Assembly (NCBI RefSeq): GCF_964355755.1 | Contig: NC_092677.1 | Location: 23,098,101-23,162,100 of the forward strand | From: Antedon mediterranea | Lineage: Eukaryota; Echinodermata; Crinoidea; Comatulida; Antedonidae | Length of the DNA: 64,000 bases | Reading direction: 5' to 3' | Shown: piece after piece, positions 54,901-64,000 of the stretch | Layout of the letters: each line of letters opens with the position of its first letter | Numbering within the stretch: position 1 is the first letter of the stretch | Position numbers and translations under genes: made by a program | The notes under the pieces: model-generated | The model's input: only the letters and a program-made list of their open reading frames with translations | Told to the model about the DNA's origin: nothing | Databases searched by the model: none

Positions 54901-57900
54901 TAAACGCATTCTACGCCAAAGCGAAATGGGGGTGGGGGGCTGTGGTGAAGCGAATGCTGGTAATAACACTTCTAGATGGTTTGAAATGGTACTCTCGCAC
55001 ATAAAGTTTATGATAAATGGCACCTCTAATTGGCGGGAAATTACGCTCCCATGTACTTTAATATTTATTATTTCAAACATTCAACCACCGAACATAAAAT
55101 TACATTTGTTCTAATGCAATGGGCGACTAAATATATATATATTAATTCTAAGCCGCTCGGTGATATACTGAACATTTATTATTTAATTTAAAACGATAAG
55201 ATGAGGAAATCTGAGAATTAGAAAAAGCCCCAACCGAGATTCGAATCCGGACGCATTATTTTTTCTCCTATGCGATTAGGGCAGAAATCATGAATACTTT
55301 ATTAGAATAATTATGACATAATATGGGAATTTATAGAGGTATAAGGAAATTTAGGCCTAAATGAACAATCGGTTATTTTTTTAGTTACTACATACAGTAT
55401 TACTTTAATTATACTATTTATTGGACAAGAAGAGGCAACATTCTCAAACGACTTGGATAATCCTGAATCAGCACTGTACATTCAGTATGAGAACAGCATA
55501 TGTGATTCGGTATGTAATTGTATAAATGTTATAATGATGACAATTACAATCATTAATAATAACATTATAACGACGGCGACGAAGATGACAGATAATAGTG
55601 ATGACAATTGATAATAAATGATATAAGATAATATGTATAAATATACCAAGAAAGAAACCCTCCTTATTGATTCACAAGTAAGGCTGTTTGACTGGAAAAA
55701 TCAGGTGGGATTAGATGGTACTCTATTTTTAACAATTCTGTCGCTCGGATAAAATCATGAAAATTATCATCACTGCATCTATTTTGTTTATTCCATAACA
55801 GCTTACCAATGTATATGATAGTAGTGACATCATACTGTGCAAAGTCACTAGATTCAGTCAAGGAAGTATAATTGCCGACATTGAACTTACATTTCCTGGT
55901 AACACAGTAACTGCTAATGATTTAGAGACGGTACTTGTTGATTCCATTGAAGACGGTGGGCTTCCTGGTACTGACATATCTGTGGATGCTGACGCTATTG
56001 AAGTAATCGAATGTAAGTGTGTTAATAATACTAATAATGTTATTTATTTAATATAATTATATTGACATTACATGACATATTGGTTTTTAACAATTACTGT
56101 AAGAGCATGAGTTGGTTATCTAAACATATTATGTAATAGAGTTCTTTACAAATTACCATTATGTTGATTCCCCTTATGTAGCAGATACTTTTACAAAGAT
56201 TTCCAAACAACATACGTACTATACAGGGAAACCAAATTAACATATTTTTGTAATTCGTAATGATATTGAAGGGCTAGATTCAAAACATTGTATTATACCT
56301 GTAGTGCTATTGAAGATTGGAATAATCTTCCATAAAATATTAAAGGTATAACAACATTAAAAATTATAAGAGTGCTAGAAAGATTCATCTTTAGTAATGT
56401 GCATGACTAGACTGTACTAAGTAATGTAAATTGTATATTATATTTTTTTTTGTAAACCGCAATAAAGACCCTATTGTATCAGCGTTATGGCTCATCCTAG
56501 TATGTTCAGTACCAAATAAAACAAACAAACAAATATGCCAAATGTATAATTATAGTATAGTATTACAGGCTACTATCGTATTTCAGTGATGATGATTGCT
56601 GCCTCTCCGCTGAAAAGTCTGCCGACATTTCTGCTTGGGCTGCTCCAGTTTCTTCCAATCGGATCTTTCGTTGGCTAGTTGTTTAAGTTGTTTAATGTAT
56701 TTCAATAACTTATTTACTTTATTTCCAATAATGTATAAGAAGTTGCCCATTTGTGGTTATTACTTTGTAAACAAACGAATAACAGTTCGGTCAATTGATT
56801 TGTACACCCAGGTTAAAATAAATAAGAAATAACTTGTTTTAACAGTGCTAAATAATAATTGAGACCGGTAATTTTGGTTGATAATTTTAAATCACAACTC
56901 AAATCAAGTATTTTAATATTATGTTTTTATTTCCAATGGCAAACGATACGGTTAACTTAAGTTTATAATAATACAATGCAAATGTTTTTCCATAAACAGG
57001 TGTTTATTACTCCCTATGAAAAGCACACTAAAGGGTGTTTTTTTTTTTTCAGATTCATGTCCAGGCTATTGTTACAATAGAGGAACATGCGATGATAGTG
57101 AACTGCCACCTATGTGTACCTGTGATTCAGGCTACGAAGGTGACAGGTGTGAGGATGAATCAGGTATTGGTTGTTTTAATGTTTTTAATAAATTTAATTT
57201 TAGATAATTTTTTTCTATTGTTGTAATTACAGTGACATTTTAATACCACTCATGACTTCATTCAGTCAAACATATTGTTATTGAAATTCCAGGGCTCCAG
57301 TGGTATACAATCACATACGCTTTACTAAGAGTACAATATATTTGAATTATGTTATGAGTTAATTGTATAATATGTATTATTATATAGACCATGGGAATTT
57401 TGCCAATTTACTTTAAACATGCAAATTGTACAATGATTATTTACCGTAATTATTTGGTTAATAATTCTGATGAACAAGAAAATTCTCCAGGCAAAATCTG
57501 CAGTATCATTATATTATACAAATAAGAGTGTGTTAGTGGAGATGCGGCGCACTCGAGGGTATTTACAATGTTGCGACATGCACGCGGCGCAACTGAGTGC
57601 ATGTTGCACAACATTGTAAATACCAGAGAGTGCGCCGCATCTCAACTCTAACGTACGAATTTAGACTTGTGCATTATTTGTTTTATAACATTGGTCTATG
57701 AACTATTTTCACTTATACCTTTTTGTGTGAATATTCCTAGACCTAGCCTAAAAAGAAGCTAGGCCTACCACGGCAGGCACCACTGCTCGGCGACCAACAC
57801 TGCCTAGCCTAGCCTACATTTCATTTTAAGAATGGGTCTGTCTGTTTCTTGTCATATTCGTTATGTTATTCTGATATTCTAATTGTTCTTTATAATAAAA

Positions 57901-58103
57901 TTTAATAATGGTATTTGTCTTTAATAAACATTATAGAATTTTGGCCTAAGGGATAATCTGTCTGTTATTTTTTTTAAGTTAATGCATACAGTATTACTTT
58001 AATTATACTATTTGTGGGACAAGAAGAGGCAACATTCTCAAACGACTTGGATAATCCTGAATCAGCACTGTACATGCAATATGAGAACAGCATATGTGAT
58101 TCG
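49394..58103 (+). CDS. Modular extracellular protein: FAM171/CILP-like, LDLa, mucin, SEA, EGF, SEA (partial)
   Basis: Eleven exons join in frame: 49394-49501, 49976-50140, 50718-50901, 51467-51874, 52358-52723, 53135-53530, 53924-54864, 55385-55509, 55802-56012, 57053-57163 and 57979-58103 (about 1046 codons). Order: an N-terminal region with ITVKVPVTSDNVKDGDRIPS, GAWLIFDYGDVVTIDG and ELPHLSFW, which recalls FAM171/CILP-type ectodomains. Next come repeated modules (CVxVxVCADDSC...TVE / VSGIxHVFYTQEMTDSSGF...CSSGNCSEV). An LDL-receptor class A domain in exon 6 has CDGNSDCNDGSDELDC. A Thr-rich 14-aa repeat sits in exon 7. A SEA domain in exons 8-9 has the GS cleavage motif (QG/SIIADIEL, 55862-55867). 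Exon 10 is an EGF domain with six Cys. Exon 11 repeats the start of SEA. Exons 4-6 all start and end in phase 2. The signal peptide exon and the membrane end are not seen, and the gene continues past 62.6 kb. Function is unknown; adhesion or mucosal defence is a guess. Confidence 0.8.
51400..53534 (+). repeat. Tandem triplication of exon plus intron
   Basis: Three exons (starts 51467, 52358, 53135; spacing 891 and 777 bp) share near-identical first halves and identical acceptor regions (TGATAAGTTATGTTATATTGCAG). The intron sequence upstream is also duplicated (GAGTACTTAGGGAGAAAGTG). The third copy has replaced the Thr-rich linker with an LDLa domain. Confidence 0.9.
51913..51951 (+). repeat. 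Homopolymer C run, about 39 nt
   Basis: An uninterrupted C tract lies between two duplicated exons. The minus strand could form a G-quadruplex. The exact length is likely to be unreliable in any assembly. Confidence 0.9.
54218..54864 (+). repeat. 42-bp coding minisatellite (Thr-rich mucin repeat)
   Basis: Fifteen copies of a 42-bp unit encode PTTIKTTDQTTVAE with small variants (D/Y, A/V, I/M). There are about six Thr per 14 residues, which suits dense O-glycosylation, and no Cys. It lies wholly inside exon 7 of the mosaic gene. The unit length is a multiple of three, so gain or loss of units keeps the frame. Confidence 0.9.
55205..55280 (-). pseudogene. tRNA-like remnant in intron
   Basis: On the minus strand a B-box-like GGATTCGAATCTC and a 3' CGGTTGGGGC are seen, with a degenerate 5' half (CCTAATCGCATAGG). 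It is too eroded to name an isotype, and is probably the head of an old SINE. Confidence 0.35.
56013..57052 (+). other. Intron between SEA and EGF exons
   Basis: AT-rich intron ending in a clear polypyrimidine tract (T-run then CAG at 57040-57052). A part at about 56270-56470 resembles the 3' end of a LINE (TTGTAAACCGCAATAAAGACC at about 56452). It has no ORF. Confidence 0.4.
57532..57652. repeat. CpG-rich long inverted repeat in intron
   Basis: GAGATGCGGCGCACTC near the left end is the complement of GAGTGCGCCGCATCTC near the right. Inside these, ATTTACAATGTTG pairs with CAACATTGTAAAT, and GACATGCAC pairs nearly with GTGCATGTT. Arms are about 55 nt with a few mismatches around a short loop, a MITE-like foldback. 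Confidence 0.75.
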
Positions 58104-58373
58104 GTATGTAATTGTATAAATGTAATAATAATGATGATAATAATTTATAATTAATCTATATATAAATTTACGTAAGGGCAAAATTCGGTAAATCGCGCGG
58201 TATTTCTAGAATGTTTACTCGATGGTATATAAAGTTGGTTCGTACTTTCGGTACTGATTTTAACCACCTGATGTAACTCTGTTTACTAATTAAATTGAGT
58301 TCGATAATTAGTTATTGACGATTAAAACGAATTTAGGTTCAACGATTTGCCCCAAATAGGGGTGTTCTTCGAT

Positions 58374-58485
58374 GGGGGTCACGAAACCTAAGACCACGAA
58401 ACCTAAGACCACGAAACCTAAGACCACGAAAGCTAAGACCCCCTAAGACCTAAGATCACGAAAGCTAAGACCCAGGACCTAAGAT
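58374..58485 (+). repeat. CACGAAACCTAAGAC minisatellite
   Basis: Six to seven imperfect copies of a 15-bp unit (CACGAAACCTAAGAC, with the variant AAGCTAAGAC) lie just inside the left TIR. Confidence 0.85.
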
Positions 58486-58689
58486 TACAAATATTTACCT
58501 TTCGCACCTGCCTTGTATTTTAACTCCCAACATTTATTCTGAATACCAGACTTTAGAATTGGCGCTTTTATGTAAAAGAATCACATAAAAAGTAACAAAT
58601 ACATTTTTAAATTGATGATTTTACAGACGTTTTTCTCACACACAAACTGTTTGCGAACTTCGCATGACTAGCGTACAGTACAGTAGCAG

Positions 58690-59520
58690 TAGTAGGCATG
58701 TTAAGGTGCATATTTTAGGCAAATCCTTCAAATTGTGATAATATTTTGAAACTTTGCACAGTTATTCATTAGGGTGTCAAAAACATGAAATGGAAGGGTT
58801 GCACAAAATTTGGTCAGGGGAAAGCCGCCATTTTGGATTTCAAAATGGCGGACCCCAAATTTTCACTTTTCAGGTGTATCTCTGCTAAAAAGGCACCTAG
58901 AGTTCTGATTTTAGGTGCAAATTATATGGTAGTGGGGTCACCAAACATATTGGTATAACTAACATTTTGATTGCATGGCGGCCATGTTTGATTTCAAAAT
59001 GGTGGACCCCAAATTTTCACTTTTCAGGTATATCTCTGCTAAAAAGCACCTAGAGTTCTGATTTTAGGTGCAAATTATATGGTAGTGGGGTCACCAAACA
59101 TATTGGTATAACTAACATTTTGATTGCATGGCGGCCATGTTGGATTTCAAAATGGCGGACTTCAAATTTTCACTTTTCAGGTATATCTCTGCTAAAAAGG
59201 CACCTAGAGTTCTGATTTTAGGTGCAAATTATATGGTAATGGGGTCACCAAACATATTAGTATAACTAACATTTTGATTGCATGGTGGCCATTTTGGATT
59301 TCAAAATGGCGGACTTCAAATTTTCACTTTTCAGGTATCTCTGCTAAAAAGGTACACAGAGTTCTGATTTTAGGTGCCAATTATATGGTAATGGGTAACC
59401 AAACATATTGGTATTTAACTGACATTTTTATTGCATGTCGGTCATTTTGAATTTCAAAATGGCGAACTCAAAATGTTTCAGTACGGTACTGTACCTACAG
59501 TTATAATTTTAGGTACAAAG
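58690..59520 (+). repeat. Tandem satellite of about 154 bp, 4-5 units
   Basis: Units start at about 58824, 58978, 59131, 59285 and 59437, with period 152-154 bp. Each has GCCATTTTGGATTTCAAAATGGCGGA, whose halves GCCATTTTG and CAAAATGGC form a hairpin. Then come TTTTCACTTTTCAGGTATATC and GGTGCAAATTATATGGTA. The last unit is the most diverged. There is no coding potential. Confidence 0.9.
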
Positions 59521-59603
59521 TATAATATAGTATTGAGGTCAACAAACATATTAATATATATATATGATTAATAGCGTTTTACGTATAGTGTTTATTGTAG
59601 ATA

Positions 59604-59640
59604 CTAGATGGTACGCTCGCTTCACTCGCGTACCATCTAG
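59604..59640. repeat. 13-bp-arm hairpin CTAGATGGTACGC
   Basis: CTAGATGGTACGC (59604-59616) and GCGTACCATCTAG (59628-59640) are perfect complements around an 11-nt loop. The same motif with one mismatch occurs at about 40852-40890, and a single arm at 4088. It starts the sub-block that these repeats share. Confidence 0.75.
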
Positions 59641-62639
59641 GTCGTGCCCACAGATGGTTCTCGAATACACAGTATTTCCCAGCGAGAAAAAAATGGAGAT
59701 TTCAAATGTACGTACTGCAGGACTACATTGTCGTTTACACAAACGAATAAATATACACGATGATTTATGTAGTCAGCTAAAATTAGCACCCTGGGAATTA
59801 CTTCCGAGAGAGAAACAAAATGAGTCAAATTTTTTTATTTGGACTCATTTAAACAAACCCAATTTGTGTTTTGTATGTAACATTAAGGGTTGAGGTATAG
59901 GGGAAGAAGATAGGTACAAAGAGGAAACATTTTAAAATATATTCTTATCCACTCAGTAACGAAATATTGTTTTTAATGTTTTATAGGCCTATAAATAATA
60001 TACCACTAAATACAGTAAAACATTTACGATTTAATACTTTTTTAAAACTCTCACTGTCATAGTCGATTGAAATAGTAAAGTACATGTAACGATACACCAC
60101 TACGTACGTTTATATATTTTTAAATTATTAATTAATACAAACGTTGAGAAGCAACAGTAGTAATAACGTTTATTTATTTGTATATTATATGTTTATAATC
60201 TAACAGTAGGGCCTACCCACATTCACAGTAATAAAGTTTATTTGTATATTTGTTTATATTATATCTAACAGTACCAACACTCACAGTAAGAAATTTGCGA
60301 TTCAAATTGCGATCAAAAGTGGTTAATACCTTAACATTATTGTACAGCATTGCAATACTATTTATGTTTATTCTCCAAGGGGGCCCATAAATCTAAATCT
60401 TTACCTCTATGGTTAAACCAAATAATTTGGAATGTTCCATTCATCACAAATCAATACATTTGTAAAAACGTATATTACATGTATCAAAATAGCATTTTTT
60501 AAAGAAAATCGGCCTGTCTTCAACATCATGATGCTGTACTCGAACTGGTCAACCGGTTTTCAGCTATTAAAAACAATTATCGTAGGAGGAGATAGGAAAA
60601 TGCGAAGTGTCCTCGTATTATTGTGTGCGGGTATTTTTCAAATTGACATCCATTAGTGTCGTATAATAAATAAGTACTGTAATAGTTACTGAAGTTACTA
60701 TTACAATCTCGTCAATGAAAACACGAAAATGTATATGCACTTACTTATGAAAACGTATACAGTATTATACTCAGTTATTGAAACAGTAGGTTTAAAAAAG
60801 TTTCGTTTGTCTGTAAAATGATGTAATCAAGCTGTTTACATGAGTCTTAATTTATAAGCACATCAATAATAAAATAGTTTATCTATCCTGTAATTGGCGA
60901 GATTATGGTCGCTGTTGAATGAAATAAAGCCAATCGGTATCATATTTGTACAGAAACGTTTTCGCGGCCGAAGGGTGTAACCTAAATTCGTTGTATTATC
61001 GTCAAGAACTAACTGTAACTAAACTTACATAGAAAGTAGGGTATCATAAATTTGGCCTTAGCACTCGGGGGAGTGGCTAAGATGAAGTCCGTGGGACTAC
61101 TAAATATAAATTGTAATGAACCTCGAGGGACATAAATAGGAATATTTCATGTTTCATTATCAATGTATAATAAATGGAAACTGTTTACCGATTCAAATAA
61201 TAGAAATTGGTTTTTAACATTTTCCGAACCTATTGCAAGTTTATTCTCAAAGGGCCCATATATTTACCTACCGTATGTGTTAAACCAAGGGCTCATAAAT
61301 TTACCTACAGTACTTGTGTTAAACCAAACTCTGGCAGACTGAGAGATTGGGATGTTCCATTCATCGCAAATCAATACATTTGTATAATCGTATATTAAAT
61401 CTATCAAAATAGTATTTTTTAAAGAAAATCGGCCTGTCTTCAACATTATGATGGTGTACTCTAGCAATCTATCAAAATAGTATTTTTTAAAGAAAATCGG
61501 CCTGTCTTCAACATTATGATGGTGTACTCTAGCTGTTCAACCGGTTTTCAGCTATTAAAAACAATTATCGTAGGAAGAGATAGGAAAATGCGAAGCCTCC
61601 TCGCTATGTAACATTAGGGTTGAGGGATGGGAAAGCGGATAGGTACAAAGAGGAACAATTTTTAAATATATTCTTTATCCACTGAGTAACGAAATATTTT
61701 GTTCATGTTTTATAGGCCTATAAATAATATACCTCTAAATACAGTAGGCCTAAAACATTTGCGATTTAATACTTTGTTAAAACTGTCACTGTCATAATCG
61801 ATTGAAATATTAAAGTACATGTCACGATACACCACTACGACGTTTATATTTTTGGTAATTATTAATTAATACAAACGTTGAGAAGGAACTGTCAGTATAA
61901 AGTTTATTTGTATATCTAACAGTAGAGCCTATCCACAGTCTCAGTAATAAAGTTTATTTGTATATATTTTTATATTACATATAACAGTACGAACATTCAC
62001 AGTAAGAAATGTTCGATTCAAATGAAAAATAGTTAATAGGTATTTACAGTATTGTCAAAGTATTGCAAGTTTATTCTCAAAGGGCCCATATATTTACCTA
62101 CCGTATGTGTTAAACCAAGGGCTCATAAATTTACCTACAGTACTTGTGTTAAACCAAACTCTGGCAGACTGAGAGATTGGGATGTTCCATTCATCGCAAA
62201 TCAATACATTTGTATAATCGTATATTAAATCTATCAAAATAGTATTTTTTAAAGAAAATCGGCCTGTCTTCAACATTATGATGGTGTACTCTAGCTGTTC
62301 AACCGGTTTTCAGCTATTAAAAACAATTATTGTAGGAGGAGATAGAAAAATGCGAAGCCTCCTCGCATTTTTTTGGCGGGTATTTTTCAAGATGGACATC
62401 CATTAGACAGTGTATACCACGATCGGAAAACACCCCTATTTGGGGCAAATCGTTGAACCTAAATTCGTTTTAATCGTCAATAACTAATTATCTAACTCAA
62501 TTTAATTAGTAAACAGGGTTACATCAGGCGGTTAAAATCAGTACCGAAAGTACGAACCAACTTTACATACCATCGAGTGAAAATTCTAGAAGTAAGGCGC
62601 GATTTACCGAATTTTGCCCTTACGTAAATTTATATATAG

Positions 62640-64000
62640 ATGAAAAGTGGTAAAAAAGAATAACAAATGCTTGGTAAATGCTAGGCCTAGATAACAGTCC
62701 GATGAAATCTACTCAAAACTAGTATAATTGTGTTATAAATATAATACAATATTGTGTGTATAAATGTGGATGGGCGTTAATTAGATGGTATTTGGATGGG
62801 AGGGAGGGGAAGGGAGTGGCGATAATTATTTTAATTGATGCTTTATTGGGGAGGTGTTCCGGGCGTTTATTCAAATAAATACCATCCTAATTGGTATAAT
62901 TAATACATTATTCCGCGACACAGTGAGCCGTTTTGGCCTAAGAAGGAAGACGTTTTAGACGACTTGCAACGTGGGCAGAAGTATCCCAGGGTCCTGACGG
63001 GACACAGATAGCGCATAGTATACATAAAGTCCTGGCAGCTTACTCAACAACTCGGCTATCGGGGTTTCATTCGATTTCAAACAAAAGCTCTTATCATCAA
63101 TTCTCTTCTTTTTTTTATGAATATATTTAATTTGATCTTTATGTACTACAGTACTACTGTATACCTTCACACGCGCGGTCCGAAAATAAACAAAAAACCA
63201 AATGGCCAACTTGTTTGTTTGTTAGTTTGTTTATTAATTCTTTTCCACACACATCAATATACATTTTACTTAAATATTTAGATTAAAAAAAGTATGATGA
63301 GTGTGGAAGGTGACCAAATAAGTTGAAAACTTTAGGATATGGTCACCTTCGTTAATCATCAGAACGGTATTTAGTTTGGATACCCAGACAAGCACACGGG
63401 AGAAAAATTATCACTTAAACAATAATTACAGATAAATATACGAAAATGATTTTAAAAATGAAGCGTTCAAGTTAGCAACCATTAATTGTAACAGCAGTCG
63501 ATCAGATTACAGACCGACCGAGTTAAGTTGAGCGCATCAAAAAATAATATTTAAAAACAAAATAAATAAAATTTAAAAATATAGTAAAAAATTATAGAAT
63601 ATATTATGTAAATCCAAATATAAATAATTTACAATTCATTTAAAACTCTTTAAATCCAATACAAAAAAAAATATCAAAAGAAGGAAAGAGGAGACTACTC
63701 ACCATACACTGAGACCAAGAGGCTTTTATTATGATATAGTAGAGGCTATATATGGTTTGACCTTGAAAAAATTCTAATAAAAGGTCTTTTGGTATTTTCT
63801 TGTAGCTTTAGGTGTGAATAAATACCAAAAAATTTTTGCAGCCTTCTAGTTGCTGCGTTAGTGAGATATTGAGGGTCAAAGGTCAGTGACCTTTTTGTGG
63901 CATTTGATGGCTCATAACTCCTCAACTCCTGGGTTTAAAAAGACAAATGTTGTGCCTACATCTATGTTTTAGTGGTCAAACAACAAAATAAAGTTTTTGC
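62640..64000. other. Intronic or intergenic sequence, no gene recognised
   Basis: This should still be intron of the mosaic gene, because the partner of the second SEA half-exon has not appeared. An open frame on the minus strand (62955-63209) resembles nothing I know. GAAGGTGACCA and TGGTCACCTTC (63307-63352) form an 11-bp-arm hairpin. The last 350 bp (GACCTTGAAAAAATTC, GGGTCAAAGGTCAGTGACC) look like an interspersed repeat. Confidence 0.4.

Larger units (their letters stand above)
58156..62639. mobile_element. 4.5-kb element with about 210-bp terminal inverted repeats
   Basis: The left end CTATATATAAATTTACGTAAG... (58156-58366) is the near-identical reverse complement of the right end (about 62428-62639, ...TACGTAAATTTATATATAG). 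AT flanks both ends and may be a 2-bp target duplication. The interior holds a 15-bp minisatellite, a satellite of about 154 bp, a 13-bp-arm hairpin (59604-59640), a conserved peptide-coding block (59700-59890) and an internal duplication (61240-61560 and 62070-62350). No transposase motif is seen, so it is non-autonomous or has lost its gene. Related arms occur at 4085-4922, about 40900-41530 and 43463-43556. Confidence 0.75.

Noticed and set aside
61207-62276. Repeated 60-67-codon frames (GRFSLKNTILIDLIYDYT...)
   Set aside because: They are the two copies of an internal duplication within the long-TIR element, with no coding signature.
62955-63209. 84-codon minus-strand frame near the right end
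   Set aside because: There is no recognisable domain, it is rich in low-complexity Lys, and nothing around it supports a gene.

Overview
This window is invertebrate animal nuclear DNA. Genes are split by GT-AG introns, AATAAA polyadenylation signals are present, and the sequence is AT-rich and crowded with transposable elements. The many short AGGCCTA-type repeats, the tRNA-headed SINEs and the mix of LDLa, mucin, SEA, EGF and Ig ectodomains suggest a marine deuterostome, most likely an echinoderm. The species cannot be fixed from sequence alone.

Layout. (1) 455-1804 (+): last three coding exons of rotatin (RTTN), with a TTAA-flanked MITE-like element in an intron. (2) 1.8-5.9 kb: gene-poor sequence with two weak divergent open frames (2.86-3.96 kb) and one arm of a repeat family that returns at 58-62.6 kb. 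(3) 5917-16416 (-): complete 12-exon BOP1 gene (ribosome biogenesis, about 689 aa), convergent to RTTN, with a self-complementary 19-bp minisatellite in one intron. (4) 17-39.9 kb (+): head-to-tail array of five single-exon C2H2 zinc-finger genes (7, 18, 6, 9 and 9 standard fingers plus a divergent N-terminal finger). The repeat units also carry dead zinc-finger copies, opposed LINE fragments and a shared transposon fragment. A full-length CR1/L2-like LINE with an intact 1001-aa ORF is inserted in unit 4 between perfect 16-bp target-site duplications. (5) 39.9-45.8 kb: repeat land with (TCGG/TCTG)n tracts, 12-bp-TIR MITEs containing a CRE palindrome, four tRNA-Val-like relics and a tRNA-derived SINE. 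(6) 45821-47406 (-): two-Ig-domain membrane receptor with three YxN motifs and an NPxY motif in its tail, broken by one stop and one frameshift. (7) 49394-58103 and beyond (+): at least 11 exons of a secreted or membrane mosaic protein (FAM171/CILP-like modules, LDLa, Thr-rich mucin repeat, SEA, EGF, second SEA), with a triplicated phase-2 exon. Its last visible intron holds a 4.5-kb element with about 210-bp inverted termini. (8) 62.6-64 kb: no gene recognised.

RTTN and BOP1 are conserved housekeeping genes. The zinc-finger array, the Ig receptor and the mosaic mucin-like gene are lineage-specific loci shaped by tandem and exon duplication and by transposons. The strongest candidate for something undescribed is the zinc-finger array, which shows near-identical fingers, a shared terminal-finger-killing deletion, an in-frame five-finger duplication, and a TATA plus initiator promoter with identical spacing in every copy.
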